Below are positions 23,754-32,808 of a DNA stretch of 50,827 bases, one piece after another (position 1 is the first letter of the stretch; every line of letters starts with the position of its first letter). The notes beneath the pieces are model-generated. The model was not told where the DNA came from and ran no database searches. It saw nothing but the letters and a program-made list of their open reading frames with translations. Both the position numbers and the translations under genes were made by a program. Source of the stretch: an uncultured Bacteroidia bacterium (GTDB lineage: Bacteria; Bacteroidota; Bacteroidia; Bacteroidales; F082). The DNA is taken from the NCBI GenBank assembly GCA_902802535.1, contig CADCML010000024.1, positions 1 through 50,827 of the forward strand, in the 5' to 3' direction.

Positions 23754-26300
23754 ATGGACTACAAGAAACTAAAAGAAGAACCGCTGAAAAGCGCGGTGCA
23801 GCAGGATTTCTTCAACAGTTACAAATACACCCAAATCGGCAACATCGACTTTGTGATTGCCAAAAACATCGTCGAGCGGGGGCAAACCTCGATTTTTGAC
23901 GAGTTTGAGAACGACGACCTCAAGTCGCTGCTTTGGGCGGAGGCCAAACAGGGCACCTCGCACGACATCTTCGAGTCGTTTGTGCAACTCATCCTCACCA
24001 TCGGCAAGGAGCGCACTTTCGAGAAATACCTGCCGCCCAAATACATAGGTGCATTCGACGCGGAGAAGTTCGCTTTCATCGAGTATCACGAAATACAAGG
24101 CATCTTCTACCAAAACGACTTCAACTGGAACGTCACTCCCTCGAACCACGACACCAAGGAGTTCCGCCAACTCTATGCGCTTTGCAAAAACCTGCTTGAA
24201 GAAAACAGCATTCTTTTCTATTTTGAAACACAAACCGCTGATTTCAAGGAGTTTATCAAACTGAATTTCAAGACGGACAAGGAGGCGACGGAGAAGATTT
24301 CGGTCACGAAAAACAACTTCACCTTCGTGTTCCAGAAGTGGAGCGACAAGGTGAGGCCGACGATTTCAGTGGATTGGGCCAAGGCCAACAAGGCGGGCAT
24401 CATCTCCGCCGACTTCTTCCTTGCCGACCTGCTTTCGAGCAACGAGGAGTCGCTGAAGGATTCGCTTTATGTGGTGCTGCGCAAGACAAAATACGAATTG
24501 GCCAAGAAGATTGATGAGATGGGGCTGGTTTCTACTTCGTCGGTGGGTTTCAACGACAAGCAGAAGGCCTACAAGCAGTTTTGGAGCATCTATGCGCGAC
24601 CGCCTAAGGAGGAATATTGGAACTACATCATCGGGCGGCGCGACCTGCTGGTGCCGCAAGACATCCGCGAGCGCAAAGGCTCCTACTTCACCCCTCAGAT
24701 TTGGGTGGAGAAGAGCCAGCAATATTTGGCCGACGTGCTTGGCGAGACGTGGCAGGACGAGTATTACATTTGGGACTGCTGCGCCGGCACGGGCAACCTG
24801 CTGAACGGCCTGACGAACTACGACCGCGTTTGGGCCTCGACCCTTGACAAACAAGACGTTGACGTGATGATGGACCGCATCGCCAACGGCTGGAAGATGG
24901 CCGAAAACCACGTGTTTCAGTTCGACTTCCTCAACGACGACTTCTCGAAATGCCCCGAGGAGCTGCAAGAGATTCTGAACGACCCCGAAAAGCGGAAGAA
25001 ATTGGTGGTTTATATTAATCCGCCGTATGGAGAAGCTGGAAGTGGGAGGGGAAAAACAAAAGCTGCTGTTGCAACCGATAATGCGGTTTATCAACGATAC
25101 AAAGACATTATCGGCAATGCAAGTAACGAAATCTATGCCCAATTCTTTATACGAATTTATAAAGAGATAAGTGGTTGCATTTTGGGAGAATTCTCAAAAC
25201 TAAAAGTAATTCAAGCACCTAACTTTACTGAATTCCGCAGGGTCTTTTTGGCAAAATTGGAAAAAATGTTTGTGGTTCCAGCTAATACATTTGACAATGT
25301 AGATGGCGATTTCCCGATAGGCTTCTTTGTATGGGATCTTTCAAAATTAGAGGCAGCCCAAACAGAATATGAAGCGGAAGTGTTTTCTGCAAATAATGAA
25401 TTCCTATTTAACAGAAGTTTTCATGCTTATAATAAAGGTGAATTACTGATAAACGATTGGCTTAGAGTCTATCGAGATAAAAAGAATCCTTCTATCGGAA
25501 TAATGCACAATAACAAGAATGATTTTCAGCATAACAATCAGGTATGTATTACAAGTCTTGATAATCATGACCATACAGCTCCGATAACTGTTGCAAATCT
25601 AATTCCAATGTGCATTTATTTGACAATGAGACATTGCTTCAGCTTTGATTGGTTAAAAGACCGCGACCAATTCCTCTATCCCAACGACGGCTGGAAGACT
25701 GACAAGGAATTTCAGACGGACTGCCTGATATTCACGCTGTTTCACGGGCAGAACAGAATTTCATCGCAACAAGGCATCAACCATTGGATTCCTTTCACCC
25801 GCGAGCAGGTGGGCTGCCGCAAGACCTTCAAATCGACGTTTATGGCGGACTATCTCAGCGGGAAAATCAAGACGGAAAACTCAACAGGAAAACTATTTGA
25901 TTTCCAGAAAGATAGTATCCAACACGAATTACCAAGAATGAATCACGAATTATCAGAAATTGGAATTGATGAAAATTCGTGTGCAATTGATGGCAATTCG
26001 TGTGATAATAATGGAAATACGTGTAATAGGATAATCGATTGTATGTCGCCCGATGCGCAGGCCGTTTACGACGCGGGGCTTGCCTTGTGGCGTTATTACC
26101 ACAGCCAGCCCAATGCCCTCGCCGATGCCTCGTTCTACGACATACGCCTGCATTTCCAAGGCACCAACGACAAAGGCACCATGAACGCCAAGAGCGATGA
26201 TGAGACCTACACGGAACTTATTTCCGACTTGCGCGAGAAGATGAAACTTCTGGCCAAGCGGATTGAGGCTAAGGTTTATGAATATGGGTTTTTGAGATGA
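23754..26300 (+). CDS. Type IIG-like restriction-modification protein (N6-adenine methyltransferase)
   Basis: 848 residues. SAM-binding motif I is D341-CCAGTG (in YIWDCCAGTGNLL) and the catalytic motif IV is N422-PPY425, both typical of N6-adenine DNA methyltransferases. Near the N-terminus, acidic residues (D49, D54, D55) precede LLWAEAKQG with E63-A-K65, which fits a PD-(D/E)xK nuclease core. Nuclease, helical linker, methyltransferase and a C-terminal recognition part in one chain is the type IIG layout; no separate restriction or specificity gene is nearby. If the nuclease is not real, it is an orphan methyltransferase. Two oddities: bases about 25010-25670, covering motif IV and the following region, are clearly more AT-rich than both flanks, and an in-frame palindromic repeat lies at 25922-26024. 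Confidence 0.75.
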   Translation: MDYKKLKEEPLKSAVQQDFFNSYKYTQIGNIDFVIAKNIVERGQTSIFDEFENDDLKSLLWAEAKQGTSHDIFESFVQLILTIGKERTFEKYLPPKYIGAFDAEKFAFIEYHEIQGIFYQNDFNWNVTPSNHDTKEFRQLYALCKNLLEENSILFYFETQTADFKEFIKLNFKTDKEATEKISVTKNNFTFVFQKWSDKVRPTISVDWAKANKAGIISADFFLADLLSSNEESLKDSLYVVLRKTKYELAKKIDEMGLVSTSSVGFNDKQKAYKQFWSIYARPPKEEYWNYIIGRRDLLVPQDIRERKGSYFTPQIWVEKSQQYLADVLGETWQDEYYIWDCCAGTGNLLNGLTNYDRVWASTLDKQDVDVMMDRIANGWKMAENHVFQFDFLNDDFSKCPEELQEILNDPEKRKKLVVYINPPYGEAGSGRGKTKAAVATDNAVYQRYKDIIGNASNEIYAQFFIRIYKEISGCILGEFSKLKVIQAPNFTEFRRVFLAKLEKMFVVPANTFDNVDGDFPIGFFVWDLSKLEAAQTEYEAEVFSANNEFLFNRSFHAYNKGELLINDWLRVYRDKKNPSIGIMHNNKNDFQHNNQVCITSLDNHDHTAPITVANLIPMCIYLTMRHCFSFDWLKDRDQFLYPNDGWKTDKEFQTDCLIFTLFHGQNRISSQQGINHWIPFTREQVGCRKTFKSTFMADYLSGKIKTENSTGKLFDFQKDSIQHELPRMNHELSEIGIDENSCAIDGNSCDNNGNTCNRIIDCMSPDAQAVYDAGLALWRYYHSQPNALADASFYDIRLHFQGTNDKGTMNAKSDDETYTELISDLREKMKLLAKRIEAKVYEYGFLR
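25922..26024. repeat. In-frame palindromic repeat with 21-base periodicity
   Basis: CACGAATT at 25923 and 25944 (step 21) and AATTCGTGT at 25974 and 25995 plus AATACGTGT at 26016 (step 21) form an inverted array inside the methyltransferase gene. Because 21 is seven codons, it reads as HELxxxx twice, then NSC/NTC-type heptads three times, with no stop. It is related to the intergenic array at 21001-21126. Confidence 0.85.
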
Positions 26301-26363
26301 GGGCGTTTTATGTCGAAAACACCGAACAAATTACCGCTAAATCACCGAACAAACCACTTCTAA

Positions 26364-26948
26364 ATGATTGAACACCATCCATTAAGGCCGTTTTTGCCGT
26401 CCAATGCCAAGGTGCTGTTTTTGGGCAGTTTCCCGCCGCCGAAAAAACGCTGGTGCATGGACTTTTTCTACCCCAATTTCATCAACGACCACTGGCGCAT
26501 TGAGGGGCAAATCTGGTTCGGCGACCGCAACCATTTCGTGGATTTGGAGCATAAACGCTTCAAAATGAACGAAATCGTCACATTCCTGAACGAGAAAGGC
26601 ATTGCCTTCTTCGACACGGCCACGGCGGTCAATCGACTGAAAGACAATGCCTCTGATGCCTTCTTGGAGATAGTGGAACGCGCTGACATTGAGGCACTTT
26701 TGGCGCAAATGCCCCAATGCCACGCCATTGCCACCACAGGCGAGAAGGCCACGACTGAAGTCTGCGCCTATTACAAGACCGATTCAATCCCTTCGCCCAA
26801 CGGCCAAGTCGCGCTGCGAGAGGGTTTGACATTATACCGTTTGCCTTCATCCTCAAGGGCTTATCCTTTGGCATTTGACAAGAAGGTTGAAGCCTATCGG
26901 AGGATGTTTGAGGCGGTGTTTGGGGCTTCTGTTTTAGGGATGGAATGA
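26364..26948 (+). CDS. Uracil-DNA glycosylase family protein
   Basis: 194 residues, cytoplasmic. The N-terminal KVLFLGSFPPPKKRWCMDFF and the late SSSRAYPLAF motifs fit the mismatch-specific / SMUG-like branch of the uracil-DNA glycosylase superfamily, where the first loop binds the base and the second inserts into the DNA groove. It would excise a damaged or modified base in base-excision repair; the exact base is unknown. It begins 63 bases after the methyltransferase and may share its transcript. Next to a type IIG-like enzyme, a role against modified invading DNA is thinkable but unproven; housekeeping repair is the simpler reading. Confidence 0.78.
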   Translation: MIEHHPLRPFLPSNAKVLFLGSFPPPKKRWCMDFFYPNFINDHWRIEGQIWFGDRNHFVDLEHKRFKMNEIVTFLNEKGIAFFDTATAVNRLKDNASDAFLEIVERADIEALLAQMPQCHAIATTGEKATTEVCAYYKTDSIPSPNGQVALREGLTLYRLPSSSRAYPLAFDKKVEAYRRMFEAVFGASVLGME

Positions 26949-26990
26949 GATAAGCGGCTATTTTTGCTGCGTGAATTGAAGAAAAATCTT

Positions 26991-26998
26991 TATTTTTG
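26991..26998 (+). promoter_or_regulatory. Candidate -7 box of the topoisomerase gene
   Basis: TATTTTTG lies 19 bases before the ATG at 27018; a second TATTTTTG is at 26959-26966. The nearest TTG (26976-26978) is only 12 bases upstream, as also seen before the BatA-like gene. Confidence 0.45.
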
Positions 26999-27017
26999 CA
27001 CCGTTTGAAAACGCATA

Positions 27018-29768
27018 ATGGAAATCGAAGACAATTTGGAGAACGAATCCAAGGACGAGCAGTTGCCGGACGAGACTTTTGAAGGTGTGCAAGACGCTCA
27101 GGCTCAAGAGGATGAACATCATATCATCCCCTTGAAAGGCATGTTCGAGAACTGGTTTCTCGACTATGCCTCGTATGTCATTCTTGAACGCGCCGTGCCC
27201 GCCATTGAGGACGGCTTGAAGCCCGTGCAACGCCGCATTCTGCACTCGATGGACGAACTCGACGACGGCCGCTTCAACAAGGTGGCCAACATCGTGGGCA
27301 ACACCATGAAATACCATCCGCACGGCGATGCTTCCATCGGGGATGCACTGGTGCAACTCGCTCAGAAAGACCTGCTTATGGACACGCAAGGCAACTTCGG
27401 CAACATCCTCACGGGCGATGATGCCGCTGCTCCGCGTTATATCGAGGCGCGACTGTCGAAGTTCGCCAAAGAGGTCGTTTTCAACCATAAGACCACCGAC
27501 TGGACGCGCTCCTACGACAATCGTAACGCTGAGCCCGTCTCGCTGCCAGTGAAGTTCCCGCTGCTGTTGGCGCAAGGCACCGAAGGCATTGCTGTGGGTC
27601 TGGCTTCCAAGTTCTTACCGCACAACTTCAACGAGCTGATTGATGCCTCCGTCGCCTACCTGCGCGACGAGCCTTTCACGCTGTATCCCGACTTCCCGAC
27701 GGGTGGCTTGATGGATGTGACCAACTACAATGACGGTCTGCGTGGCGGCAAGGTACGCATCCGTGCGAGAATCAGTCAGCAGGACAAGAAAACGCTTGTT
27801 ATCAGTGAGATACCTTACGGCACCACCACGGGCGGTGTCATCGACAGCATTGTGAAATGCAACGACAAGGGCAAAATCAAAATCAAGAAAATCGACGACA
27901 ACACCGCCGAGCAGTGTGAAATCGTGATTTACTTGAACCCTGGCGTGTCGCCCGACCAGACCATAGATGCGCTTTATGCCTTCACCGACTGCGAGGTGTC
28001 GATTTCGCCCAACGCCTGCGTCATCATCAACCAACATCCGGCGTTCTTGGGCGTGAGCGAAATCCTGAAACTCAGCACCGACCGCACGATGGAACTCCTC
28101 AGCCTTGAGCTCCGCATCCTTTTGGATGAGTTGGCGAACAGTTGGCACTGGGTTTCGTTGGAGAAGATTTTCTTCGAGAAAGGCATCTATAAGGAGTTGG
28201 AAAACAAGGACTACGCTACTTGGGACGACCAGTTGACAGGTATCGAGCGCCGCTTCGACAAGTACCGCAATCTCCTGAAACGCGAAATCACGCGCGAGGA
28301 TGTGGAGAAGCTTTGCGAGAAACCAGTGCGCAAGATTTCCAAGTTCGACATCAAGAAGGCTGACGAGCAAATTGCTGATATTGAGAAGCGTATGGAAGAG
28401 GCGCAATACCACCTCGATCATATCGTGGACTACACCATCGACTATTTCCTGCGCATCAAGGAAAAGTACGGCGAGGGCCGCGAGCGCAAGACTGAGATTC
28501 GCAATTTCGACAACATTTCAGCAGTCGCAGTGGCTGCCAACAACGAGAAGTTGTATGTCAACAAGGACGAAGGTTTCGTCTGCACGGGCGAGGGTTTGAA
28601 ACGCGAGAAAAACAAGGAGGCTTACGAGTACGTTTGCGATTGCTCCGACATGGATGACATTATCGTTTTCCATGAGGACGGCAAGTACATGGTGACCAAG
28701 TTGCAGCCGAAACTCTTTGTGGGTCAAAAGGTTATACATGTCAATGTGTTCCATAAGAACGACGGCCGAACGACCTACAATGCCGTGTATCGCGATGGCA
28801 GAAACGGCAATCCGCACTATGTGAAACGCTTTGCGGTGAAGGGCGTCACCCGCGACAAGGAATACGACCTCACGCAGGGCAAACCCAACTCGAAAGTGCG
28901 CTATTTCTCGTCGAATCCGAATGGCGAGGCTGAGGTGATTAAGGTGACCTTGGTGATGTTCAACAAGAAGCAGAAGACCGTGGACTACAACTTCGCCAAT
29001 TTGGACGTGAAAGGCCGTGACACGCGCGGCAATCTGCTGACGAAGTACGAGGTCAAGGAAATCAAGAAGGGTGGGGAAGGCGTGTCCACCTTGGAAGCCC
29101 GCGACATTTGGTACGACGACACAGTACGCCGCCTCAATGCCGACAAGCGCGGACAATACCTCGGTGCCTTTGAAGGCGAGGATCGCATCTTGCAGATTTT
29201 CAGTAATGGAGAGTTCAAGATTTCGGGCTTCGACCTGGGTACCCACTTCGATGACGACATGATTGAAATCCGCAAGTTCGATCCCGACGAAATCTTTTCC
29301 GTCGTCTATATCGAAGGCGAGACGCAGAAGATGTATTTGAAGCGTTTCTGCATCGAGGCCGAAACCAAGCTCAACAGCCGTGCTTCCTTCATCGGCGAGC
29401 ATCCCGAAGCCAAGTATTTGGGTCGCAGTGTGGACGACTTGCCGCGCCTCTTGCTGAGTTACAAGGTCAGCGATGCGGGCAACAGCTTCCCCGACGACGT
29501 GCTGAACGTGGAGGAGTTCATCGGCATCAAGAGTTATAAAGCCAAGGGTAAACGCTTGTCGACCAGAGAGATAGAGAGCTTCCAATTCCTTGAACCATTG
29601 GAGCCCGAACCGAGCGAAGACGAGCCAGAAGAGCCGGAGGTCACTGAGCCTGTCGAAGGGCCGGAAAACGAGGTAAAAATCGAAGTCAATCCCTCCGATG
29701 TGCCGATGGAAATCGTGAAACCCCAAGGCGACGGCGTGCAAATGGATTTGTTTGGAGGTGAGTTATGA
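27018..29768 (+). CDS. parC: DNA topoisomerase IV subunit A
   Basis: 916 residues of the GyrA/ParC family, which cuts and rejoins double-stranded DNA to separate daughter chromosomes together with ParE. Landmarks are VQRRILHSM (from residue 70), HPHGD (100-104), the quinolone-region GDASIGDALV, and the catalytic Tyr141 in APRYIEARL. A coiled-coil region (about 430-480) is followed by C-terminal beta-propeller-like blades. The length and weak GyrA-box content favour ParC over GyrA. The last ~60 residues are very acidic and end in QMDLFGGEL, where Q908-F912 resembles a beta-clamp-binding motif. No parE is adjacent. The 3' end overlaps the next gene by 4 bases (ATGA), indicating translational coupling. 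Confidence 0.9.
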   Translation: MEIEDNLENESKDEQLPDETFEGVQDAQAQEDEHHIIPLKGMFENWFLDYASYVILERAVPAIEDGLKPVQRRILHSMDELDDGRFNKVANIVGNTMKYHPHGDASIGDALVQLAQKDLLMDTQGNFGNILTGDDAAAPRYIEARLSKFAKEVVFNHKTTDWTRSYDNRNAEPVSLPVKFPLLLAQGTEGIAVGLASKFLPHNFNELIDASVAYLRDEPFTLYPDFPTGGLMDVTNYNDGLRGGKVRIRARISQQDKKTLVISEIPYGTTTGGVIDSIVKCNDKGKIKIKKIDDNTAEQCEIVIYLNPGVSPDQTIDALYAFTDCEVSISPNACVIINQHPAFLGVSEILKLSTDRTMELLSLELRILLDELANSWHWVSLEKIFFEKGIYKELENKDYATWDDQLTGIERRFDKYRNLLKREITREDVEKLCEKPVRKISKFDIKKADEQIADIEKRMEEAQYHLDHIVDYTIDYFLRIKEKYGEGRERKTEIRNFDNISAVAVAANNEKLYVNKDEGFVCTGEGLKREKNKEAYEYVCDCSDMDDIIVFHEDGKYMVTKLQPKLFVGQKVIHVNVFHKNDGRTTYNAVYRDGRNGNPHYVKRFAVKGVTRDKEYDLTQGKPNSKVRYFSSNPNGEAEVIKVTLVMFNKKQKTVDYNFANLDVKGRDTRGNLLTKYEVKEIKKGGEGVSTLEARDIWYDDTVRRLNADKRGQYLGAFEGEDRILQIFSNGEFKISGFDLGTHFDDDMIEIRKFDPDEIFSVVYIEGETQKMYLKRFCIEAETKLNSRASFIGEHPEAKYLGRSVDDLPRLLLSYKVSDAGNSFPDDVLNVEEFIGIKSYKAKGKRLSTREIESFQFLEPLEPEPSEDEPEEPEVTEPVEGPENEVKIEVNPSDVPMEIVKPQGDGVQMDLFGGEL

Positions 29769-30544
29769 AAAGTCATTTTGCTAGTTTTGTCGGTTTTGTG
29801 GTGATAGGATTGCTGATGTCGAGTTGCAATACCGAACAGAAACTGGCCAAGAAATTCGTGGCCGAGCGGCCTCATATTGCAGCAGCAGTCTATTTTCCTG
29901 AAAGTGCCGAGGTGAAAACGGAATACAACACGCAGCACGGCAAGAAAACCGAGGTCTTGAACGGCTTCAGCCAGGATTTGTTCCTCGATGTCATGTATAA
30001 CACCTATGCCGACGCGATGAAGGTTTACGGTGTCGAGGTCTATGTGCCAGAAGATATTGATAACGTGCAAGTTGACTCCGTCCATTGGCTGGTGATGCTC
30101 TCTCGGATGGAGATTTCGGGGCGCATCACGGAATATGAGGACTATCTCTTCAGCGACACGGACGAATTCAGCTACAAGCACCTGTTGAATACCGTCAACG
30201 TGGCCTCGTGGTTCGAGGTCAACGACGGTGAGTGGAAACCCGTGCTGTTTTGCGAGCATAACCTCATCGACGGTTTCGACTCCAATACGGACTATTCGAT
30301 TTGGACGCAGAAAATAGATTATTCCTATACTATTGACACACTGAAACTTAAGGATGTCTACAATTATGCTGTGTATTTGGGCAAGCTTTATGCTGGCTAC
30401 ACCTACGATTACATGATGAACAGCTTTGTTGGGGCGGAAATGAAGAAACAAGGCTATGCCTATCAGACGCTGTTGCGTTATGACCCTTACAGGAAGCAGT
30501 TGCGCTATGCCGATGAGGATGGATTTATGGAAATATGGGAGTAA
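29765..30544 (+). CDS. Lipoprotein coupled to parC
   Basis: 259 residues with signal peptide II: lipobox LMSSC with Cys21. The mature protein has no motif I recognise; it is mixed alpha/beta with many aromatic residues (NYAVYLGKLYAGYTYDYMM). It starts inside the parC stop codon (ATGA overlap) with GGAGG just upstream, so it is read from the same mRNA. Pairing of a cell-envelope lipoprotein with a topoisomerase gene is odd functionally and probably reflects conserved gene order. A terminator follows 28 bases after its stop. Confidence 0.8.
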   Translation: MKSHFASFVGFVVIGLLMSSCNTEQKLAKKFVAERPHIAAAVYFPESAEVKTEYNTQHGKKTEVLNGFSQDLFLDVMYNTYADAMKVYGVEVYVPEDIDNVQVDSVHWLVMLSRMEISGRITEYEDYLFSDTDEFSYKHLLNTVNVASWFEVNDGEWKPVLFCEHNLIDGFDSNTDYSIWTQKIDYSYTIDTLKLKDVYNYAVYLGKLYAGYTYDYMMNSFVGAEMKKQGYAYQTLLRYDPYRKQLRYADEDGFMEIWE

Positions 30545-30572
30545 CCCATCAGAAATAAAGCTTTAACAAAAA

Positions 30573-30611
30573 TGTAGGGCTGCCATATTATGACAGCCCT
30601 ACAACGTTTTT
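30573..30611. terminator. Bidirectional intrinsic terminator
   Basis: TGTAGGGCTG (30573-30582) and CAGCCCTACA (30594-30603) form a perfect 10-bp stem with an 11-base loop. T5 follows on the plus strand (30607-30611) and A5 precedes the stem, giving T5 on the minus strand. It can end both the parC-lipoprotein transcript and the converging M3 peptidase transcript. Confidence 0.9.
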
Positions 30612-32684
30612 ATTTCAGTCCACGTGCCCTCAAATAAGGCTCATAGTCAGGGTCTTGGCCACGGAACTTGCGGTATTGAACCATGCCTTCATCGTTGCCG
30701 CATTCTTGCAAGCAGTTTTTGCGGAACGAGGCGGCCAACTCGGGATTGAAAAGGTCGCCCGACGACTTGAAGTAGTTGAAAGCATCCTTGTCCAAAACCT
30801 CGGCCCATGTGTAGGCGTAGTAGCCTGCACTGTAGCCACCGTTGAAGATGTGGGCGAAGTTGGTGCTGCGGTAACGGGGCAAGATTTCGGGCATCAGGCC
30901 GATGGCATCCATCTGTTGTTTCTCGAAGGCATCCACATCAAGGGCTTTGATTTCGTCGATGGAGGTGATTTCGTGGTATTTCATGTCAAGGATGGAGGCG
31001 GCAATGAGTTCGGTGGTCATAAAGCCTTGGTTGAACAGGGCACTGTTCTCGATTTTGGCGATGAGGCTGTCGGGCATGACTTCTCCGGTCTTGTAATGCT
31101 TGGCGTACATGCGGATGACTTCAGGCTCGGCCACCCAGTTCTCCATGATTTGCGAAGGCATTTCCACATAGTCGTGGGGCACATTGCCACAGGTGCGGCT
31201 GTAGAGGCCATCGGAGAAGAAGGCGTGTAGCGAGTGGCCAAACTCATGCCACATGGTTTCGGTTTCGTCCCAAGTGAGCAGGGCAGGGGTGTCGCCCGAG
31301 GCAGGGGTGAAGTTCATCACGAGAGAAACAACGGGATAGATTTTCTTGCCGTTGATGTCGTGGCCACTCTCGCGGAAACTGGTACACCATGCGCCGCCGC
31401 TCTTCGATTCACGCGGATAGTAGTCGAGATAGAGGATGCCGAGGAAATCGCCATTGGCTTCCTTCACTTCGTAGGTTTCCACGCCAGGATAGTAGATGGG
31501 CAAGTTGGTGTTTTGTGTGAAGGTGATGCCATACAACTTATTGGCAGCCATGAACCATAGATTTTATTGACTCTGTCTTTGGGTTTAACAATTTCTTCTT
31601 TTTCAAAGGTGCGTGACATATACTCTTTGTAGCGGATTTCCTGCATCTCGGCCAGTTCCTTTTTGGCCAGATCTTGTGCAGGTTTGAAGATGTCAATGAG
31701 GAACTTGTCAACGGTCTTGGAATCATGAGCCATGTTGACAGCCAATACATAGTCAGCAAAGTTTTCGTAGCCAAAGAGTTGTGCCTTCTTTAGTCTCAAT
31801 TCCAGCATTTGCTTGATAAGAGCCTTGTTGTCGTACTCGTTGTTGTTGTCGCCGCGATTGTAATAGGCATCGTACATTTCCTTGCGCAACTTGTAGTTGT
31901 CGGCGAATTGCAAGAAAGGAATAAGGCTGGGCTTCGAGAGCGTGAACACCCACTTGCCTTCCATGCCATCGGCCTTGGCTTGCTCGGCGGCGGCATCGAT
32001 GCTGGTTTGCGGCAGTCCAGCAAGGTCGGCTTCGTTCTCGATGACAAGTTTGTAATTGGCGTTCTCCTTCAGTAAGTTGTTGCCAAATTGCAGGCTCAAA
32101 GTCGAGAGTTGCTCGTTGATTTGGCTCAATTCGGCTTGCTTGTCGGCAGGAAGGGCGGCACCGCTGCGCACAAAATCCTGATGGTATTTCTCCACCACGC
32201 GGATTTGTTGGTCGTCCAAACCCATCTCGTTACGGTGTTGATACACATAGTCGATGCGCTCGAAGAGTTTCGGGTTCATCATGATGGCATCGCTGTGCTT
32301 CGAGAGCATGGGTAGCACCTGTTCTGCGATGGCAATCATTTCGTCGTTGGTCAGGCACTCGTTGAGGTTAAAAAACACGTTGCTCACACGGTCGAGAGTT
32401 TCACCCGACTTGTCGAAAGGCAAGATGGTGTTTTGGAAGGTTGGAGTTTCGGCATTATTGGCAATGGCCTCGATTTCAGCCTGTTGCTCCTTGATGCCCG
32501 CCTCAAAAGCAGGCATGTAGTGCTCATTTTTGATTTGGTCGAACGGCGGCACTTGGAAGGGTGTCGTGTACTCGGTCAGGAAGGGATTCGGTTTTTCGGT
32601 CTCGGTTTCGGTCTCGTTTTTCGAGGTGCATGAGGCCAAGGTGATTACGCTCAATGCGATCATGTTGATGATTTTTTTAGTCAT
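30610..32684 (-). pseudogene. M3 family peptidase (peptidyl-dipeptidase Dcp-like) lipoprotein, broken
   Basis: The N-terminal frame (32684 down to 31464) has a lipoprotein signal (lipobox TLASC, Cys19) and the helical first half of an M3 oligopeptidase. The C-terminal frame (about 31551 down to 30610) holds the zinc site HEFGH in WHEFGHSLHAFF, the downstream E in NWVAEPEV, and the YSAGYYAYTWAEVLDKD end. The halves are in different frames and overlap at 31464-31551. Compared with intact family members, about 50 residues before ANKLYGITF are missing and replaced by about 29 unrelated codons (around 31550-31640). Without full translation no active peptidase forms. It is either a real pseudogene or an assembly error. 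Intact enzymes release dipeptides from peptide C-termini. Confidence 0.82.
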
Positions 32685-32717
32685 GTTTTTGAATGTTTGA
32701 TGTCAGTTTTCCGCCTG

Positions 32718-32725
32718 CAAAGATA
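32718..32725 (-). promoter_or_regulatory. -7 box of the M3 peptidase gene
   Basis: On the reverse strand TATCTTTG (plus-strand CAAAGATA) lies 33 bases before the start codon at 32684. No -33 TTG is at the standard distance. Confidence 0.5.
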
Positions 32726-32744
32726 AAAAATGTTGTTTTTTGCT

Positions 32745-32772
32745 TTGCGAAAAAGTAAAAACTTTATCTTTG
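32745..32772 (+). promoter_or_regulatory. Promoter of the glycogen operon
   Basis: TTG (32745-32747) and TATCTTTG (32765-32772) are 17 bases apart, slightly short of the usual 19. Transcription would start near 32779 and cover the debranching enzyme and the genes behind it. Confidence 0.6.
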
Positions 32773-32808
32773 TAGTCGGTTTTTTATGCAATTTTTGAAA
32801 CAAGATAT

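Noticed and set aside
25922-26024. CRISPR-like array because of regular 21-base spacing
   Set aside because: Units are too short and palindromic across the array, spacers are not unique and the stretch is translated in frame; no cas genes are near.
30655-31230. Forward open frame opposite the M3 peptidase catalytic half
   Set aside because: The reverse-strand product contains the HEFGH zinc site and other family landmarks; the forward frame has none and is a shadow.
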